Source of the DNA: Myxocyprinus asiaticus
Lineage: Eukaryota > Chordata > Actinopteri > Cypriniformes > Catostomidae
NCBI RefSeq assembly: GCF_019703515.2
Contig: NC_059347.1
Coordinates: forward strand, 23,988,501-24,052,500
DNA: 64,000 nt
Direction of reading: 5' to 3'
In this document: piece after piece, positions 9,162 through 21,636 of the stretch
Numbering within the stretch: the first letter of the stretch is position 1
Layout: every line of letters starts with the position of its first letter
Translations under genes and position numbers: made by a program
Notes under the pieces: generated by a model
Seen by the model: only the letters and a program-made list of their open reading frames with translations
Database searches by the model: none
What the model was told of the DNA's origin: nothing

Positions 9162-12150
9162 ATGGGTGAAGTGCGCCTGGCTACTTTGAATGTGAATGGT
9201 GCCAGAGATATTAGAAAAAGAGCTAGCTTGAATGAAGTAATTAAACAGACAAAACTTGATGTTATTTTTTTGCAAGAAACACACAGTGATGGAAAAAATG
9301 CTGCTGATTGGGCAATTGAGTTTGATGGTATCTCTGTTTTGAGTCATCATACTTCAACAAGTGGAGGAGTTGCCATTTTGTTTAGAAAAAGTTTTAATCC
9401 TATTTCTTATGATACTGATGAAATTGTCAGAGGTAGACTTTTAAAAGTGAGAGCTTGTTTTGAAAATAATGTGTTTGTTTTTATTTATGTGTATGCTCCA
9501 ACTGCTGCAGTTGAAAGAATGTGTTTTTTAGATACACTATGTTCTACTTTACAAAATTGTTCTTCTGAAGAGTATTTATTTTTGGGTGGTGATTTTAATT
9601 GTACTGAACATATATTGTATATAAATCACATTGAACCTCATTTGCCATCTCGTAAACAACTAATTCATACAATTAAGAAGTATGAATTATGTGATATTTG
9701 GAGACAACTGAATGGAAATGAAAGACAGTATACATGGGTTCATACACGTGATAGTGTAATATCTTTAGCCAGATTGGATAGGTTTGACTGTTTTAAACAT
9801 CATCTTAATGTTTTAATAGTTGTTCAATTACCCCAATAAGTTTCACAGATCATGGTATGGTGCAATGCAGTTTTATTTTAAATTCTATTAAACCAAGAAG
9901 TGCTTACTGGCATTTTAACATTACTTTGCTAAGTGACAAGTTTATTAGGGATTATTTTAAGTTTTTTTGGGGAGAATCACAGAAAAACAAAGCCTGTGTT
10001 TCAGTCAATACAACAGTGGTGGGACTTTGGCAAAGTTCAAATATGACAGTTCTGTCAACAGTACACTCACAACGTAACAAGAGAGTTAACCCGATATTTG
10101 AAAAATTTAGAAAATGATATAATTAAATAATCAAAGGGGGCACTGGTCTGGTCAAGATTTCAAAGTATAGATCAAATGGATGCGCTGTCAAAATACTTAT
10201 TCAGTCTGGAGAAAAAGAATGGTCAAAAGAGTTTCATTCATGCTTTGCATTCTGAAGATGGGTGGTTGTTGTCTGACCCTGTTGATATTCATAGGAGAGC
10301 AGTTAATTTGTATCAAAATCTTTACAGAAGTGAGCTTAAGTCAGGGTGTAATGAAGAAAATGTCTTCTTTGATTCTTTACCCCAGATGTCTGAGGAGGGA
10401 AATGCAGATCTCCCAGGTGTTCTGAGCTCGGGAGTGTTGTATAAGGCCCTCCAAAGCATGGAGTCTGGGAGGGCCTCAGGAGTTAATGGTCTCCCAGTTG
10501 ACTTCTATAAGTCCTTCTGGATGGAGGTGGGAGTGGATTTGTTACAGGTACTGAATGACAGCTTGTCTGACGGCAGGATGCCGTTGAGTTGCCGTAGAGC
10601 AATAATCACTCTCATACCAAAAAAAGGAGATCTTACTGACATGAAGAGCTGGTGCCCCATCTCACTTCTCTGTAGTGATTATAAACTACTCTCCAAGTCT
10701 TTAGCTAATAGACTGGCTGGGGTATTGGACCAAGTCATCCATCCGGACCAGACCTATTGTGTTCCTGATAGGTCCATTTTTGACAATATCTCATTAATTC
10801 GGGATGTTTTAGAAGTTTCAAAACTGCTAAATTTGGATTTTGGCTTGATCTCTTTGGATCAAGAAAAAGCTTTTGACCGAGTTGAACACTCTTTTTTTTA
10901 GAGAACTCTGAAAGCTTTCGGCTTTTGTCAAGAGTTTATTGATAAGATCAAAGTACTCTATTGTGAATTTGAGAGTGTACTAAAAATAAATGGTGGCTAA
11001 TGCGCTACTTTCCAGGTTCAAAGGGGTATAAGACAAGGGTGTTCCTTGTCGGGAATGTTATATTCCTTGGCTATCGAACCATTATTATAACAAATAAGAC
11101 TCAGTGTATGTGGTTTATGTTTACCTAATTGCAAAAATAACATTCGCTTGTCAGCCTATGCTGATGACACTGTTCTAATCAGTGGCCAAAATGATGTACA
11201 GATCTTGCTTAAATTAATTGAAGATTTTATGTTTCTGTCTTCTGCCAGAGTTAATTGGACAAAATGTGAGACGTTACTGGTGGAATGGTGGTCTGGTGGT
11301 AAACCGAACCTTCCTGAGGGGTTGGTTTGGGGTAAAAGGGGTATAAAATATTTAGGAGTTTTTTTTAGGTGATGATTTGACTCTACAGAAAAATTGGGAA
11401 GTGGTTGTTGAAAAAGTTAAGGGTCATCTTGAAAAATGGAGATGGTTGATACCAAACATGTCTTACATGTCAGCTAAATGTAATATTTTGTATAGAGCCT
11501 GTGTTATGGTTTTTAACAAAAAAAGTTTTGACAGAAAGTTTGACACACCGTGGCGCTCTTTTTTTGAGCTGAGTGAGAATGTAAAACCTGAATGGAGATC
11601 TTTGTATAAGCCACCATTATCTAAGAGGGTAGGGGATATACAGTAGAGAATCCTTCATGGTATAATTGCTGTTAACTCTTTTATTTCTGTTTTAAATCCA
11701 GAAGTTAGCTCTGAATGTCCTTTTTGTTCTCAAAGGGAAACTGTGTTTCATGCTTTTATGCACTGTTTTAGATTAGAACCATTATTTATGCTCTTAAAAG
11801 GACTTTTCAGCTGCTTTAATGATTTTTTTTTTTTTCTGTAAAGACTTTTATTTTGGGTTTTAAGTATAATTAGAACAAGCGTTTGCTTGTCAGTTGTTGA
11901 AGTTTGTTTTGGGACAAGTGAAACTGGCAATTTATATCAGCAGAAAAAAACAAAATTGAGCAAAAGCCTTGTCAAAGCATCACTGTTTTTTTTTTTGTTT
12001 TGTTGTTTTTTCAACTTTGGTGAAATCAAGAGTGTTGATTGATTTCAAGTTTTACAAAACCATGGAAATATGTCTGTCTTTGAGATGATTTGGTGTAGTC
12101 ATGGAGCACTGTGTACTGTTTATGAAGGTGATTTGATATTTTCGTTGTAA
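9162..12150 (+). pseudogene. LINE ORF2: endonuclease and reverse transcriptase, broken
   Basis: The frame from ATG 9162 starts MGEVRLATLNVNGARD. The AP-endonuclease motifs follow in order: LNVNG, FLQETH, YVYAP, GGDFNC and, after a frameshift near 9,810, TDHGMV. A degraded linker (RSAYWHFN) spans 9,840-10,175. The RT begins near 10,176 with GRASGVNGLPVDFY, LIPKKGDLTDMKSWCPISLL (10,610-10,675) and LISLDQEKAFDRVEH (motif A), stops at 10,901, and resumes with SAYADDTVLISG (motif C, 11,150) and KYLGVFF. The tail at 11,640-12,150 has CPFCSQRETVFHAFMHC, a Cys/His region found at the C-terminus of this clade. ORF2 nicks target DNA and copies the LINE RNA. Several stops and shifts mark it inactive. 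Confidence 0.8.
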
Positions 12151-12275
12151 TTTTATTTATTTATTTCACTTGAACTTAATGTAATGAAAAAAAAAGGTTA
12201 CTTGTTCTTTGATTTTGTGTGAAGAGTTATTGTAAATAAAGTAAAAAAAAAATAATTAAAATTAAAATCAAAAAT

Positions 12276-13039
12276 CTCTCTCTCTTTTTTTTTTTTTTTT
12301 TTTTTTTGACAAATTGTGATAACTTTTCAGCTCATCAAATCCACATGTGTTGTATGTCCTCTCTGACACAGAGTAATGGCCTATGCAGACACACTAAAGA
12401 TGTCCATACATGCTAAATTACTGATGTTTCAAAAAAGGTACTCTTTTCTAATCTATTAGCGTTTAGAATCAAGAAAAAAAGAAAAGAACAAATATTTAAA
12501 CATTAATAATATCTATGTGTAACTACTGCAATTTGCTGTTGGCAGAGAGAAAAAAAAAAAGGTCTAATAAAAGATGACAAGGCATGAGAGAGCAAGAGGG
12601 ATAGATATTTTCTGTTAGCTCTAATGGGGCACAGGCATCAAGAGCTGGGAGTCAGATCTAGTCTGGGCATGTCAAATCTGAATCACTCAGGAAGAGACAG
12701 ACCCTTCTTACCCCTTGTCCTGGGGCAAGTACGGACAGCCCCGAGTGCTGCTGAGCACTTCTGCAGTTCAATTAAAGGCTGCAAATCAAAATCCAGTCAT
12801 CTCTTAGAATAGCCATGCAAATATTATGCACATGTACCTCAAATTAAAAAAAAATCAAATAAGAAAAAAAAAAAAAAAAAAAAACAGTTTGCATTCAACT
12901 GCAAAGTGCAAAGAACATTCGAAAAGAAGCAATAAAGGAAAATGTACACTAATAAAATAAAGTATGTCTCCGGCTTTCTAAAGACCAATAGGTATAACCC
13001 CTTAGCTAACATGCTTTTTCTTTTTTTTTCTTTTTTTTC

Positions 13040-13111
<72 letters not shown>

Positions 13112-14394
13112 GTTTATACTACAGTTTATTTTAAATCCAGAAACAAATGAAATCATGTTCTGCCAACTTAGTAACACATGCATTATGGCAACACTTCGTA
13201 ACTCATGGATAAGTCTTTTAATCTATTAAGCTTTATACACTGTAATGTTTGAATATGATATTAATTAATTTTTTACAATTTTATCTTCTTTGTCTCAACC
13301 ACACCAAAAAATACATTAAAATAAATTAAAACATTTGTTTTTACCAAAACCTTGCACAAAGATATTTGGTAACACACACACACACTCCATTAAGCTGCAC
13401 TTTTAGCTTTTTGTCGCTACAACAGAAGACATGTTTGCACCGTGGCTGTCTCAAGGGGGAGAGAGTTGAGGGACAGTGTGGACTCACAGATACCAATCAC
13501 TGCACCCAGGGGCTTTGACTTCACAGTAAAATCTCATTATCAACCAGACCGGTACAATTTTCCACGCATTTCTGCATATTGATTCCCACTACAGACACAG
13601 TTGACTCGAATGACGGCTGTGCAACCAGCGTTGAATAAAATGAGCTGTGCTGATGATACGCCAGGGATGTAAAATATGACAATAACAGGCCTAAAAGTTT
13701 GATTTGACTGGAAGAGCAATCCTCTTTGCCTAGAGTACAGTAATTTAGAGATTATGAGTTGCTCTATGATGGTTGTAGGACATATATGATGTGATGGGTA
13801 ATTATAATATGTCGTGGTTTGGGCTTGACAGCGGCAGGCAACACAATCAACTCTGTGCAGAAAAAAAGTGGGTCAGAAGGAGAGCCACTGATTAAAATCA
13901 CAATGAATAGTTGGGGTTTCCTCACTGATTTCAACTGCTAGCTCTACATCTGTTCACCTCTGAGGAGATACGGGAAAACAGAGATGGCACGCTAAGATGT
14001 GCAGATTGCAAACACTAATGGGGAAGAAACGTACACATGCTACATGCATGAGCATGTCAATTCACATTATCGCACACATCGACAGACCAGTGGCAAGGTC
14101 AGAAATCTCCAAGTGAGTGGACTTTAGTGAAATAGTGTGGACCTTCTTTATTTGCGCTATAATTTCATGCCTATTGCCTCATGTGAGGGTCAGAAATTAA
14201 CCAGGACTCACAGCAAAAATGCCACCAGAAGTGACAAAAATGGTCCACGTATTTAAAATGTAGGGAAAATGTGCCCCTTTTTAAATTCTTTACATTTTCT
14301 TTTAATCTGTTATTTAACATTTTATATTTTTTCATAATATTCTATTTCACACCCATTCTAGTTTTATTCTATTTACAAGTTTAGTATAAATGTA
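12276..14394. other. anonymous DNA with simple repeats
   Basis: Contains a T run (about 12,285-12,307), an A run (12,864-12,884), the TA tract at 13,042 and a short CA tract at about 13,373. Two blocks (12,600-12,840 and 13,430-14,110) are complex, low-repeat DNA without coding signature. They could be conserved non-coding DNA, but only comparison with other fish would tell. Confidence 0.4.
13042..13107. repeat. (TA)n microsatellite
   Basis: 66 bp of uninterrupted TA. The 'IYIY' reading frames across it are artefacts. Confidence 0.95.
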
Positions 14395-14803
14395 GGTAAC
14401 ACTTTGCAGTTTCATTTTCTGTTAATGCATGATTTTCTGTAAAGCTATACAAATTAAAATGACTTCACTTGACTCTACAATGAGGTTGTATTCGTTAACA
14501 TTAGTTAGCTACATAAGTTAAAATGAACTAACAGTGAACAAGTTTATAACAGTTATTAATCTTGGTTAATGTTAATTTCAATATATACTAATACATTTAG
14601 CTACATTTTTTTTTTTTTAAATTAGAAATTGTATATGTTAACATTAGTTAATGTATTAAGAACTAACAATGAACAATTGCATTTTTACAAATTAAAATGA
14701 ACCAAAATTAATAAATGCTGTAAAACATATTGTTAATTGTTATTTAATGATACCTAAGGCATTAACTAGTGTTAACAAATAGAACCTTAATGTAAAGTGT
14801 TAC
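14395..14803. mobile_element. palindromic DNA repeat with GTAACACTTT ends
   Basis: The left end reads GGTAACACTTTGCAGT and the right end TGTAAAGTGTTAC, which are inverted to each other. Inside are many copies and inversions of TTAACATTAGTTAATG, and ACTAACAATGAACAA. The same family occurs at 52,690-53,650. It is non-coding and looks like a foldback-type MITE common in fish. The superfamily is not assigned. Confidence 0.65.
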
Positions 14804-15625
14804 TGAAAATTATGTCTTTGTTAGTAGAAAACTCCACCCTCAAAAAAAAATAAAAAATAAAAAAAACAAATCCCCTGAAAATCAACTACAGACAAGAATA
14901 TTGGCCTGTGTGGTCTTTGTGAGAAAGTATTTGCTCACTTTTCAAAGCCCAGTGTATGACCACACAAATAACAGTAAGATAACAATAACCGCACAATTAA
15001 GCTGCAAATGTATATTATATTGTAAGGCAAATGTTTCACAAATAATTTCCTGTTTGAAATTAAAAAAAACATTTTTGAAACTATATGTGTAACAGAAATA
15101 TGATTTAATGCCTCTATTTTAGCAATGATGTTTTTGCATGCCATAAAATGCAGGTTAATTATTTTGTTCTTATTATTTCCAAACCATTACTTGCCGACAG
15201 CTGGGTGGACCAGCGGTTAATCTGGGTGGACCAGAGTCACTCTGGTCCTTATGGGGCCTTGTCAGACTGGCTTAAATCCTGGTATGCAGCCAAATACAAC
15301 TTGTCCATGATACCTATCAAAAGATTCTTATTTAAAATTGAACTCATCTCTGCTTCAGCATCTTTACCGAAGCATAACTAAGTGTATACAGCCACGTGAG
15401 TACATAAACCTCCTATCCAAAGTGTGTTTGAGAGCACATGTGTGATTGTTAACCTGTGCTAGGCTGAATGGCAGGTGGGCTCAAAGGGCACAAAGTGCCT
15501 GCTGAGTGGGCAAGGAGAGTGGAGCAGCTGCAGTCGATCCACATAGACCTTAACAGCCCCTCACAGCCCCTGGCTGTCAGAATATGGACTCATACTGTGG
15601 GTCAGCTCTACAGGCACATCACCAG
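14804..15625. other. no gene seen
   Basis: AT-rich DNA. A small direct repeat of GGTGGACCAG occurs at about 15,205-15,235. 15,430-15,600 is more complex but shows no coding signature. Confidence 0.5.
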
Positions 15626-15696
15626 ACAAAACAAAACAAAACAAAACAAAACAAAACAAAACAAAACAAAACAAAACAAAACAAAACAAAACAAAA
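15626..15696. repeat. (AAAAC)n microsatellite
   Basis: About 14 near-perfect AAAAC units. Confidence 0.95.
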
Positions 15697-16200
15697 CAAA
15701 CAAAAAAGACAGAAAGAGGGCTTCATGTATAAAACATGACTGACATACTGCATCTGTCTACCTGTATGTCAACAGCACTGTGATTCAGTTATATTTATTA
15801 GTTAGTGACAGTATAGTCACTATAATCTGTGTGAAAAATGTGTGTATTAGTCTGCAACAGCCATTCCAAGACAAATCACAAGATACAAAATCTTTTATAT
15901 TCATGTTCCAAGCATACGTTATAATGATGGTTTTAACATGGATTTTTTTATTAGAAAAATATCAGATCAGTGTGCACATCCAAACCCAAGTTGGGTGCAG
16001 GTGCAGGACAAAATGTAACAAGTGTAGAAAAGGGGGAATAAATGTCCGCACATTGGTATTAAAGCTCTAAACTTAATAAATAAAAAAAAATAAAAAAAGC
16101 TTTGATATTTTTTATACCTGAGGACATTTATTCTCCTTTTTCTATTTTTCATTAGAGCTTTCAAGTGAAAAACTTTGCTGACCACTGTCATATTGTATAC

Positions 16201-16289
<89 letters not shown>

Positions 16290-17366
16290 CTATCTGTATT
16301 GTATAAATAATTTTCTTTTCATTTTGTCCATAATTGTTTAATTTACAATTACATCTAACCATGTTGTCCAACAGAGAAGTGTACTGATTACCTTGCAAAA
16401 GCTATGTGATGCTATACACTTTGTGCACATACTGTAAATATAATTTCATATCCCACCATTAACAAATGAAGATAATAGCTGGTCAATAAAGAGATTAAAT
16501 TTCCCTCTTGATCACATTCCAACACAAGACTCTTAGAGTCACAGAAAAACAAGTCCCACTCTGGAGAAATAGTACCGGTGCCATTTAACAGCTATGTGGA
16601 ATCAATATCCAGCTAGAAATAGTGGGCAAAAAACATAGTAAACCAGTTATTGACATGCTGCAGTAATTTACACTTGCCATTACAAGATGGATTGAGGCGA
16701 TATTTATTTAGCCAGAAAGCTGGCAGTGGGGATATGGTACAGCAGCTGCCGCCGTTGCCAGATGCTTGAAATGCACCCTCCGTCCATCAAAGCCCCTCCC
16801 TTGATGATTTCCTCCTTGTTGCAACCTGACAACCTTAAAACAACTGTATAATTAGAGCAGCATCTGCCGTGCTGCGTCTCTCTCTGGATCAATCAGGCAA
16901 CTTCGGACCGAGTGAGACAACGCAAAATGACACACAGACACAATGAGAGGAATGACTGATCTGAGCTCAGGAAATGTAGCGGCAGGTACAATAAAAGGAG
17001 AAGCCTGTGATTATTGTTTGAATTATCTGCAATGATATCTTTTTGTTGTCTGAAAATGAACTTGAGAAACAGTTTGTTGTCATATCAGCTTGAAATGAAT
17101 CAACACAGCTCCCATCTGCTTTATACATGTAATATTCAGAAATTATCAAGATTAGCACATCAAAAAGACCTGACGCAAAACAGTAAAATACCCTAAAAAC
17201 AAGGGAAAGCAGCACATCATGAGTGTAATCGTGGACTTAAGGTTTAATACAATGCATTAAAAAAGTTCAATACTCATCTGCCGGACATAATTACTAGCTG
17301 CTGTATGGTTTTCTTGAATGGAGAGTAATGTATGGTAACCTCACTATCTCCAGAGACAGTGACTCA
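15697..17366. other. anonymous DNA, no gene seen
   Basis: AT-rich, with the TA tract at 16,203. The block 16,690-16,930 is GC-balanced and non-repetitive and could be a conserved non-coding element. No protein domain is visible on either strand. Confidence 0.4.
16203..16289. repeat. (TA)n microsatellite
   Basis: 87 bp of TA with one C interruption near 16,277. Confidence 0.95.
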
Positions 17367-17370
17367 TTAA

Positions 17371-17939
17371 AAGGATAGTTCTCCCAAAAATTAAAATGTC
17401 ATAATTTGCTCACCGTTTTACTGTTCCAAATCTACTTTACTTCTTCTATAAACTAGGGCTGAATATTTAAGCTGTTACAGCTCAAGATAAAGATGCGTTC
17501 TCGCATTCAAACATAGCTGGCATATCATGCAATTAATTTAATTCAAAATTGTTATCGATTGTCAGCCCTACTATAAAAACAAAAGGATTTACCTAGCAGA
17601 ATGTCCAAGCTGCTCTTTTCCATGAAAGTGAATGATGACAATGGCAGTCGAAGACTATTTTTAAGGCAGGTTTTTTGTGAATAGCGGCTTAAATTCCAGT
17701 CGTTCCTCACACAAAGCTATGTAAGACTTCAGATGACTTTATATTTCTTTGGTACTGTAGTGTTGCTTTGTTGCCATTTTTGGAGCTTGACAGTCCCTGG
17801 TCCCATCCACTTTTATTGCATGGAAAAGACAAGCTTGGGCATAAATAACTCATTTTCTGTTCCATGGGAAGAAAGAAAGCCAAATGAGTTTGGAACAACA
17901 TGAACAACAGAATTTATTTTTTTTTGGTTAACGATTCCT
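17371..17939. mobile_element. TTAA-flanked MITE carrying a nested hAT MITE
   Basis: Inverted ends: AAGGATAGTTCTCCCAAAAA on the left and, reversed, AAGGAATCGTTAACCAAAAA on the right, each followed by a GTTCCAAA block. TTAA borders both sides (17,367-17,370 and 17,940-17,943). The family recurs at 26,556-26,743 with the same TTAA borders. The interior holds an unrelated 117-bp insertion at 17,454. It is non-coding. Confidence 0.7.
17454..17570. mobile_element. 117-bp hAT-type MITE with 8-bp target duplication
   Basis: Starts TAGGGCTGAA and ends TTGTCAGCCCTA, so the ends are inverted TAGGGCTG. It is flanked by CTATAAAC (17,446-17,453) and CTATAAAA (17,571-17,578), an 8-bp duplication with one mismatch, as hAT insertions make. 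It sits inside the TTAA-flanked MITE and is therefore younger. Confidence 0.75.
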
Positions 17940-18173
17940 TTAAAGACCCGGTGTAAAATGTCATGACAGCTCACTTTCTCCAGACTGAAGATGAAAGGAG
18001 AGGATGAAGAGCAGATGTGAATAGGTAAAAGTCTAAGGCACAACACATTATTTCTCTATATCACACTTAGAATTGCTATGAGGAGATTAATCTAATTAGG
18101 CTAATCTAAAATCCAAACACTGAATGATAGCTTTCCTATGCATTAAACAGTTCTAGTTCAGTTCACACTTTGG

Positions 18174-18178
<5 letters not shown>

Positions 18179-18241
<63 letters not shown>

Positions 18242-18244
18242 TGA

Positions 18245-18291
<47 letters not shown>

Positions 18292-18352
18292 TGTGTGTGT
18301 GTGCGTGTGTGTGTGTGTGCATGTGTGTGTGAGTGTGTGTGTGAGTGTGTGT

Positions 18353-18388
<36 letters not shown>
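18179..18388. repeat. long (TG)n microsatellite
   Basis: About 210 bp of TG with sparse A and C interruptions. Frames reading poly-CV or poly-TH are not genes. Confidence 0.95.
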
Positions 18389-18389
<1 letters not shown>

Positions 18390-18469
18390 CTGCATTGAGG
18401 ATGTGGTATACTCTCACCCCATCATTTGTGTTTGTTCTTCATAGTGGCTGATTGATTTTTTTTTTTTTT

Positions 18470-18730
18470 TTTTTAGGTTACAAACTGGTAATTACAAAGG
18501 TATTATGCTATAAATGTGGTTTATGAGGACATTTCTAGTGTCCCCATAATTCAAATAGCTTAAAAAGCATACTAAACGATGTTTTGTTGAAAATTGGAAA
18601 AGTTTTTTGTGAGGGTTAGGTTTAGGGGATAGAATCTATAGTTTGTACAGTATAAAAATCATTATGTCTATGGAGAGTCCTCATAATGATAGCTGCACCA
18701 ACATGTGTGTGTGTGTGTGTGTGTGTGTGT
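18470..18730 (+). repeat. (TG)n-terminated interspersed repeat, copy 1
   Basis: From AGGTTACAAACTGGTAATTA to AGCTGCACCAACATG this matches 42,408-42,655 almost base for base, and both copies end in (TG)n. It contains GTGTCCCCATAATTCAAAT, GAGGGTTAGGTTTAGGGG and TATAGTTTGTACAGTATAA. There is no ORF and no terminal inverted repeat. This copy has (TG)n on both sides. Confidence 0.8.
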
Positions 18731-18734
18731 TAGG

Positions 18735-19356
18735 TGTGTGAAATTGAAATGAGAAAGGTTCTCTGTTATTGAGAACAAGTCTGTGCTTGTTCATTGTGAT
18801 TAACACTATTCCGCTACATCTCGGCTAAGCAGAATTATCACCTCTGATATCAGAGTTGTAACCCGTGTTTCTCTGTGCTACAGGCATTGTGATTGGAAGG
18901 TGTATTTATTTATATTACTGAAGCAATTTATTAAAAAAATAGAGAACGGTTATGAATTAAAATTAGTCAGTGCAAATAAACTTCAGTAATACACTCACAA
19001 CACTGTAGGTTTTTTATGATTACCAAGTAAAAGTTCAGTTGTACACTCTAGATTTAAGAAGGATTCAGTTTATCATGATTTTCAATTATATTTTCAGTTA
19101 AGAGGTCATTGTCTACTTGTTTCCTGTTGTAAAATGAGAAAAGAAATAGATTTTTTGAGCATCTGCATTTGAGGGGGACAATATAGGCTCTGTAAATTAC
19201 AAACTCCCTCTGCTGGACAGAGATTAACATCTACATATGAAATCAAAGACACTAAGGGGTGGAAGACTGAGGAAAAGTGAGAGGATAAAAGCAAGAGGAT
19301 GGAATAATCATTTAAATATTTTCATTTGTATCCGTGGGTGCAATTTAAGGACAAAT
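18735..19356. other. no recognisable feature
   Basis: Anonymous AT-rich DNA without an ORF or repeat I can name. Confidence 0.5.
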
Positions 19357-19767
19357 CAGTGCCTCCCAATTGGTTTTGCTTTAGGACACAGATTTAATAT
19401 TGATCCAACACAGTCACAAAACTGTTTATAGCACAATAATAAACAAAAATGTCCTTAACAATCAAACATTGAAATGTATCAATGTTAACATAATATATAA
19501 AAGTTAATAATGAAACTGTTAAATATATGTTATAATTAAATCATTATAAATATTAATCTTGACAACATAGTGTGGCACAAATCTATGTTTATCTTCATTT
19601 TAAGCAAACCCCTTTTTATTGTATTCTGGCTTGTATTTCCTTTTTACCTTGCATACATTTCATTATTTGGTTTTAGCATTTTTTTTTTCTTCTTCTGCCA
19701 TCCATGACCCTATCAGAACAGACTTGCGACCCATTTTTGGGTCATGACCCACGAGTTGATTACAGCT
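19357..19767 (-). mobile_element. non-autonomous hAT-like element, one end eroded
   Basis: The left end CAGTGCCTCCCAATTGGTTT and the right end GACCCATTTTTGGGTCATGA with CCATCCATGACCCTATCAGA are in the form of common fish hAT ends (the reverse complement has TGGGTCATGACCCA followed by GGGTCGCAAG). The terminal CACTG at the right end is not recognisable. It is non-coding and about 410 bp. Confidence 0.5.
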
Positions 19768-20495
19768 GTAAAGAAACAAGAATGAGAACAGAATATTAAT
19801 AAGATAATAATATATGATGCCCTCCTACTCAGACACTATTTTGCTCAACCAGCCCTTTCAAAACGATTCTTTGTACAGCAGCCATATACACATGCACAAT
19901 TCTCCAGGTTATCACACTGTATACATTAGAATGAATGAGGTCTGCATGGCTACAAGCTGATCCTTCAGATTCTTACCCTGCGGTATCAGCAGAGGTTTAA
20001 AACACCCCTATGTCTTAGCCAAACAACATGATCTATGTAAACAAAACAAAATATTAACAACTAAGCAACAGAATGTGACAGAGACAGAGAGAGAGAGAGA
20101 GAGAGAAAAAAACACCCTGCAGTGAAGCACACAACTTAAATTAATAGAGGGGTGGGGGCAGGCTTCAATGTTAATTACATGAAGAACTTCCTTGTTTAAA
20201 TTAAAATCACTCACTCCATGCTGCACTAACATAAGGAGCATTCAAACCCACATGGCGCTGGAGATAATTCTTACAGTGCAGCACATCTTAACTCTTGACC
20301 CCCTGATAAGAGCAGCACTGGGATTTGCTGAATGTTCCATCTAAAGAAAAGAGGAGATACAGTAGATGACAAGTTTAGGGTGAATCTGAATGCAAGGCTC
20401 ATAAAAGATCATTTGTGAGCCTGTGAAGTATGATTATATGATGACTAGTTATATTTTAATTGATTTGTGACATACAGTATTAAGTTATTTTTTTA
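19768..20495. other. anonymous DNA with a GA tract
   Basis: A (GA)n tract lies at about 20,082-20,106. Nothing else is recognised. Confidence 0.5.
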
Positions 20496-20499
20496 AACA

Positions 20500-20738
20500 G
20501 TAGGAAGGTATGAATTTCACTGAGCCTACAGTGTAAAACACATACCAGCCTTTATTAATTTAAGCACTGATAACACTGTAGTTCACCATCAGCATTTCTA
20601 ATGCAAGGATAATACAGTATTATACATGAATTAGTTCTGGTCCTCTGATCTGATTGGACAAGTGCCGTTCCAAGGGTGCAGATATTTAGTACAACAGCAC
20701 TGGGAAACTTCACTGTGTGTATCACTTGTGTGTGTGTG

Positions 20739-20776
<38 letters not shown>

Positions 20777-21150
20777 GCTCAAAGACACACAACGTTTGAT
20801 CCTGTTTCGGCTTCATTTGAAATTATTTTCATTAGTGGAGCGACAATAGAAAAAAAATAAATAAGTAGCCATATTGTGTTTAAATGTATTAATTTATTCA
20901 TATAACTTTTGTATAAAAGCAGTTGCAATTGTGTTAAAAAGAGATCAATATACATTGTTTATTATGACCGATTCCGATTCTAAATATTTGAGATTAAGTG
21001 TCAGATAAACGATCTGCAGAACTGATTTGTAATTTTGTATTTGTTTTTAGACACAATTATAAATTACTCATCATCTAAAGGTGAACGCCCTGCTTTATGA
21101 GACTAATACTGCACATATTCAATAAAGAATTGATTTAAAGGTGCACAAAT
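20500..21150 (+). repeat. diverged duplicated segment, copy A
   Basis: Two blocks recur downstream. The first, 20,515-20,640 (CAGTGTAAAACACATACC, TTTCTAATGCAAGGAT, ATACAGTATTA), recurs at 22,395-22,500. The second, 20,830-21,135 (TTAGTGGAGC, AGACACAATTATAAATTACT, TATGAGACTAATACTG), recurs at 21,637-22,110. A (TG)n tract (20,729-20,775) lies between the blocks. It is non-coding, and the repeat family is unknown to me. Confidence 0.6.
20729..20775. repeat. (TG)n microsatellite
   Basis: About 47 bp of TG with one C interruption. Confidence 0.95.
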
Positions 21151-21636
21151 TTTTCCTCGTGTACAAAATCATGAGCACTCACATGTTACTTAAATGAGAC
21201 TCCAGTCATATCAGTAACCTTAAAAAAGCTGATTTATTCTACATGAAGAGGGCTCCCTCATGACTGCTGCCATGATAGTAGCACTAATTTCAGTAACCAA
21301 CTTGTTATTAAACACTCTCACTAATTGATTACTAATCATGGCTGACTGTGACTAGTGAATTTTTAATATGGCATCCAAGGGCATAGATTCCAGGGGGGGT
21401 GGGGGAGCGGTAACCGGTAACCCAGTAATCAAAACAAGCAACTACAATTGTGGGACTTTTTAGGGAGCGAACGTTTCAGTACCCTGGAACGATTTTGCCA
21501 TTGAGACAGCCCTCAAAATGGCAGACTCTCTGATCAGTGCCCTGACTACTGAACTAGGGAACTAATTGAGACGCACCCAAAGACTCTTTACTAAATTAAT
21601 GTAACTTAAAATGTGGCTTATTTTGGAAGTATTTTT

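Larger units (their letters stand above)
7600..12275 (+). mobile_element. Tx1-like (L1-group) LINE, nearly full length, decayed
   Basis: Order on the + strand: a leader of about 200 bp, ORF1 with a CCHC knuckle, ORF2 with an AP-type endonuclease, reverse transcriptase and a Cys-rich C-terminal region, a short 3' UTR, ATAAAGT and an A-rich tail at 12,236-12,275. Two ORFs, an APE endonuclease and this ORF1 style fit the Tx1 clade of the L1 group. It is about 4.7 kb and has kept all domains, but frameshifts and stops interrupt both ORFs. No target duplication could be assigned because both ends are in simple sequence (TC before, A then TC/T after). Confidence 0.8.

Noticed and set aside
12839..13229. 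Frames containing repeated Ile-Tyr
   Set aside because: Direct read-through of (TA)n, seen at every TA tract in the window.
16690..16930. Possible coding exon in a complex block
   Set aside because: Frames are short and show no domain or splice context. Kept only as possible conserved non-coding DNA.
18153..18444. Long open frames of alternating Cys-Val or Thr-His
   Set aside because: They are translations of the (TG)n microsatellite and have no independent support. The same applies to 42,638-42,896.
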